Source: Gynuella sunshinyii YC6258 (GTDB taxonomy: Bacteria > Pseudomonadota > Gammaproteobacteria > Pseudomonadales > Natronospirillaceae). From it: 64,000 bases of DNA. A program made the position numbers and the translations under genes. The notes beneath the pieces were generated by a model. It saw only the letters and a program-made list of their open reading frames with translations. It was not told where the DNA came from and made no database searches. Positions 62,729 to 64,000 of the stretch are shown here, in pieces. How positions within the stretch are numbered: the first letter of the stretch is position 1; each line of letters starts with the position of its first letter. The stretch spans positions 782,593-846,592 of the forward strand of contig NZ_CP007142.1 in the NCBI RefSeq assembly GCF_000940805.1, written 5' to 3'.

Positions 62729-63817
62729 ATGTCCAACAATATTGTAAAACTGTTATGTCTGCTGTGTTTTCTGGCGGGAAGCGCACGGGCAGATTTTCTG
62801 GATTATGGTCTGTACTGGTTTGGCAAGGATCAGGCCTCAGAAAAGTATACGGGTCCCGGCAATCGTTATTACGATGACGGTAAGCCAACGTTGATTTTCG
62901 TTCATGGCTGGCAGCTCGGTACCAGTAAGGATAATTATTGGCGGCCTAACTTTAATTTCCAGAATAATGCACCTGCTCATGGATATGATATCGATGAAGC
63001 CGCAGCCTGGATTGATCAGGGTTGGAATGTCGGAATTTACTACTGGAATCAATTTGCCGATGAACTGGAGGTCAAGGACGCCGAGGCCAAAATGTGGACG
63101 GCCACGGGTCCCAGAGGGATGCGGTATCGTCAGTCTGATGGCAGTTACAGTACCCTTCAGGCCCCGGAAAAAAGCATTTCAGAATTGATGACCGATGCCA
63201 TTGCGGAGGCATTGAAAAACAACCGCAACGGTTATCTGTTGCTGCATGGTCATTCCCTGGGTAATCAATTGGCTATTTCAGTCGCTTATGGACTGACCAG
63301 ACGGGCAGAGCAGGGGATTGTTCCCGCGTCAATGATTCCTGAGCGATTGGTGCTGTCTGATCCGTTCTGGTCGAAGTTTGGCAAGAATTATCTCAATGAT
63401 GCCTGGACCGGAGAAATATCCAGAGCATATGCTCGTTACTTGATTGATCATTATGATATTGCACTGGAAATGACCCGATCATCGGGTATTTGCGATCTTT
63501 GGATTGGTGACTGTAATGAGGAAATGACCCGATTGGCGGCCTTTCAGCGACTGCGTTTCTGGTACAGCGACTGGTGGGAGATTGATCAGAAGCACATCAT
63601 GGCCTATGACTGGTGGATGTTGTCGAGGACATATCCGGCACCTCTGGAATTGAATGAGAATCTCGATCCAACTGGAGAAAATGCATTGTCAGCGTCGACT
63701 TCTGATCAGCGAATCAAAGCCATGATGGGTGGGCAGTATGAGTGGGATCAGGTCGATGGCTTGTATACCTCCACGCCTGCAGATGATCGTTTTGAGGTGA
63801 TTGAGTTATCTTATTAG
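62729..63817 (+). CDS. Secreted alpha/beta hydrolase, lipase-like
   Basis: Encodes 362 residues from ATG 62729 with AAAAAGG 8 nt upstream. Signal peptide MSNNIVKLLCLLCFLAGSARA. Alpha/beta hydrolase features are LIFVHGW (oxyanion region) and the nucleophile elbow LLHGHSLGNQ (Ser of GHSLG), with LVLSDPFWSK (Asp) and a later His as likely triad members. Resembles extracellular lipases or esterases; substrate not known. Confidence 0.8.
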   Translation: MSNNIVKLLCLLCFLAGSARADFLDYGLYWFGKDQASEKYTGPGNRYYDDGKPTLIFVHGWQLGTSKDNYWRPNFNFQNNAPAHGYDIDEAAAWIDQGWNVGIYYWNQFADELEVKDAEAKMWTATGPRGMRYRQSDGSYSTLQAPEKSISELMTDAIAEALKNNRNGYLLLHGHSLGNQLAISVAYGLTRRAEQGIVPASMIPERLVLSDPFWSKFGKNYLNDAWTGEISRAYARYLIDHYDIALEMTRSSGICDLWIGDCNEEMTRLAAFQRLRFWYSDWWEIDQKHIMAYDWWMLSRTYPAPLELNENLDPTGENALSASTSDQRIKAMMGGQYEWDQVDGLYTSTPADDRFEVIELSY

Positions 63818-64000
63818 CTGGTCTTCATGGTCGTTAAGCTTGTGATGCAGGGACGCATCGCTACGGACCTGGGAGAACTGCCCGGCTTTGCTGCCCATAA
63901 ATCTAAGGAACCTCTGAAAAATGGACTATTTTCGCGCAGGACGTTGTCAGCCCCCGTCTCACATCCTCTTTTTCGTCAGTAAACTGCGGTGTCGCGAGTG
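63818..64000. other. Window end, no gene seen
   Basis: The last ~180 bp hold no clear open reading frame or hairpin that I can support. Confidence 0.3.

Overview
The window looks like a chromosome segment of a Gram-negative gammaproteobacterium, probably marine and Oceanospirillales/Pseudomonas-like. The clues are a Rep-type helicase close to a cytochrome c5 gene, a PepD dipeptidase, a YaiI/YqxD protein, an integron cassette array without a nearby integrase, and a REP-associated (Y1) transposase. The genus cannot be fixed from the sequence alone.

Region 1 (about 1-36,200) is a polymorphic toxin/immunity region. It opens with the end of a secreted pectate lyase. Two homologous modules follow (about 1.64-4.86 kb and 4.95-8.52 kb), each with a PD-(D/E)XK-like nuclease fragment, a large cytosolic partner and a small third gene. 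The second nuclease is frameshifted at a run of eight G. Next come an S26 signal-peptidase homologue and a 5'-truncated toxin ending in an NlpC/P60 peptidase, with an exported partner. A secreted GLUG/thrombospondin-type-3 protein (14.3-18.6 kb) and a minus-strand membrane operon (18.7-21.6 kb) interrupt the series. Toxin modules resume at 22-36 kb: a lytic-transglycosylase (LT) tail with exported partner, two toxin stubs with intact partner genes, a RAYT element, two long LT-domain toxins with exported partners, and a third nuclease module. Several partner genes end in the same C-terminus, followed by the same ~210 bp tail with a terminator and the junction motif GTTGGGTGTCCTGTTATA. The next toxin starts right after that motif, mid-protein. 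The RAYT element carries versions of this motif at both ends, in opposite orientation. I read the region as a store of silent toxin-tip/immunity cassettes built by recombination. The toxins would act on DNA (nucleases) or peptidoglycan (NlpC/P60, LT), and the predicted location of each partner matches: cytosolic for nucleases, exported for wall hydrolases.

Region 2 (36.2-49 kb) is mostly housekeeping: a chorismate-lyase-like protein, an aldo/keto reductase divergent from a LysR regulator, a decayed J-domain gene, tandem repeats behind tRNA-Arg(CCG), cytochrome c5, Rep helicase, a degenerate-GGDEF/EAL protein, PepD, a YaiI/YqxD protein and a nucleotidyltransferase-HEPN protein.

Region 3 (about 49.48-59.41 kb) is an array of 17 attC sites with cassette genes all on the plus strand and no integrase in the window (a CALIN, or the distal part of a sedentary integron). 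It includes a Tse2-like toxin/antitoxin cassette, a VF530 protein, a PD-(D/E)XK-like protein, a TIR-domain gene truncated at a decayed group IIC-type intron, a 12-codon mini-cassette and many small membrane or exported unknowns.

Region 4 (59.4-64 kb) has a two-component system on the minus strand and a secreted alpha/beta hydrolase.
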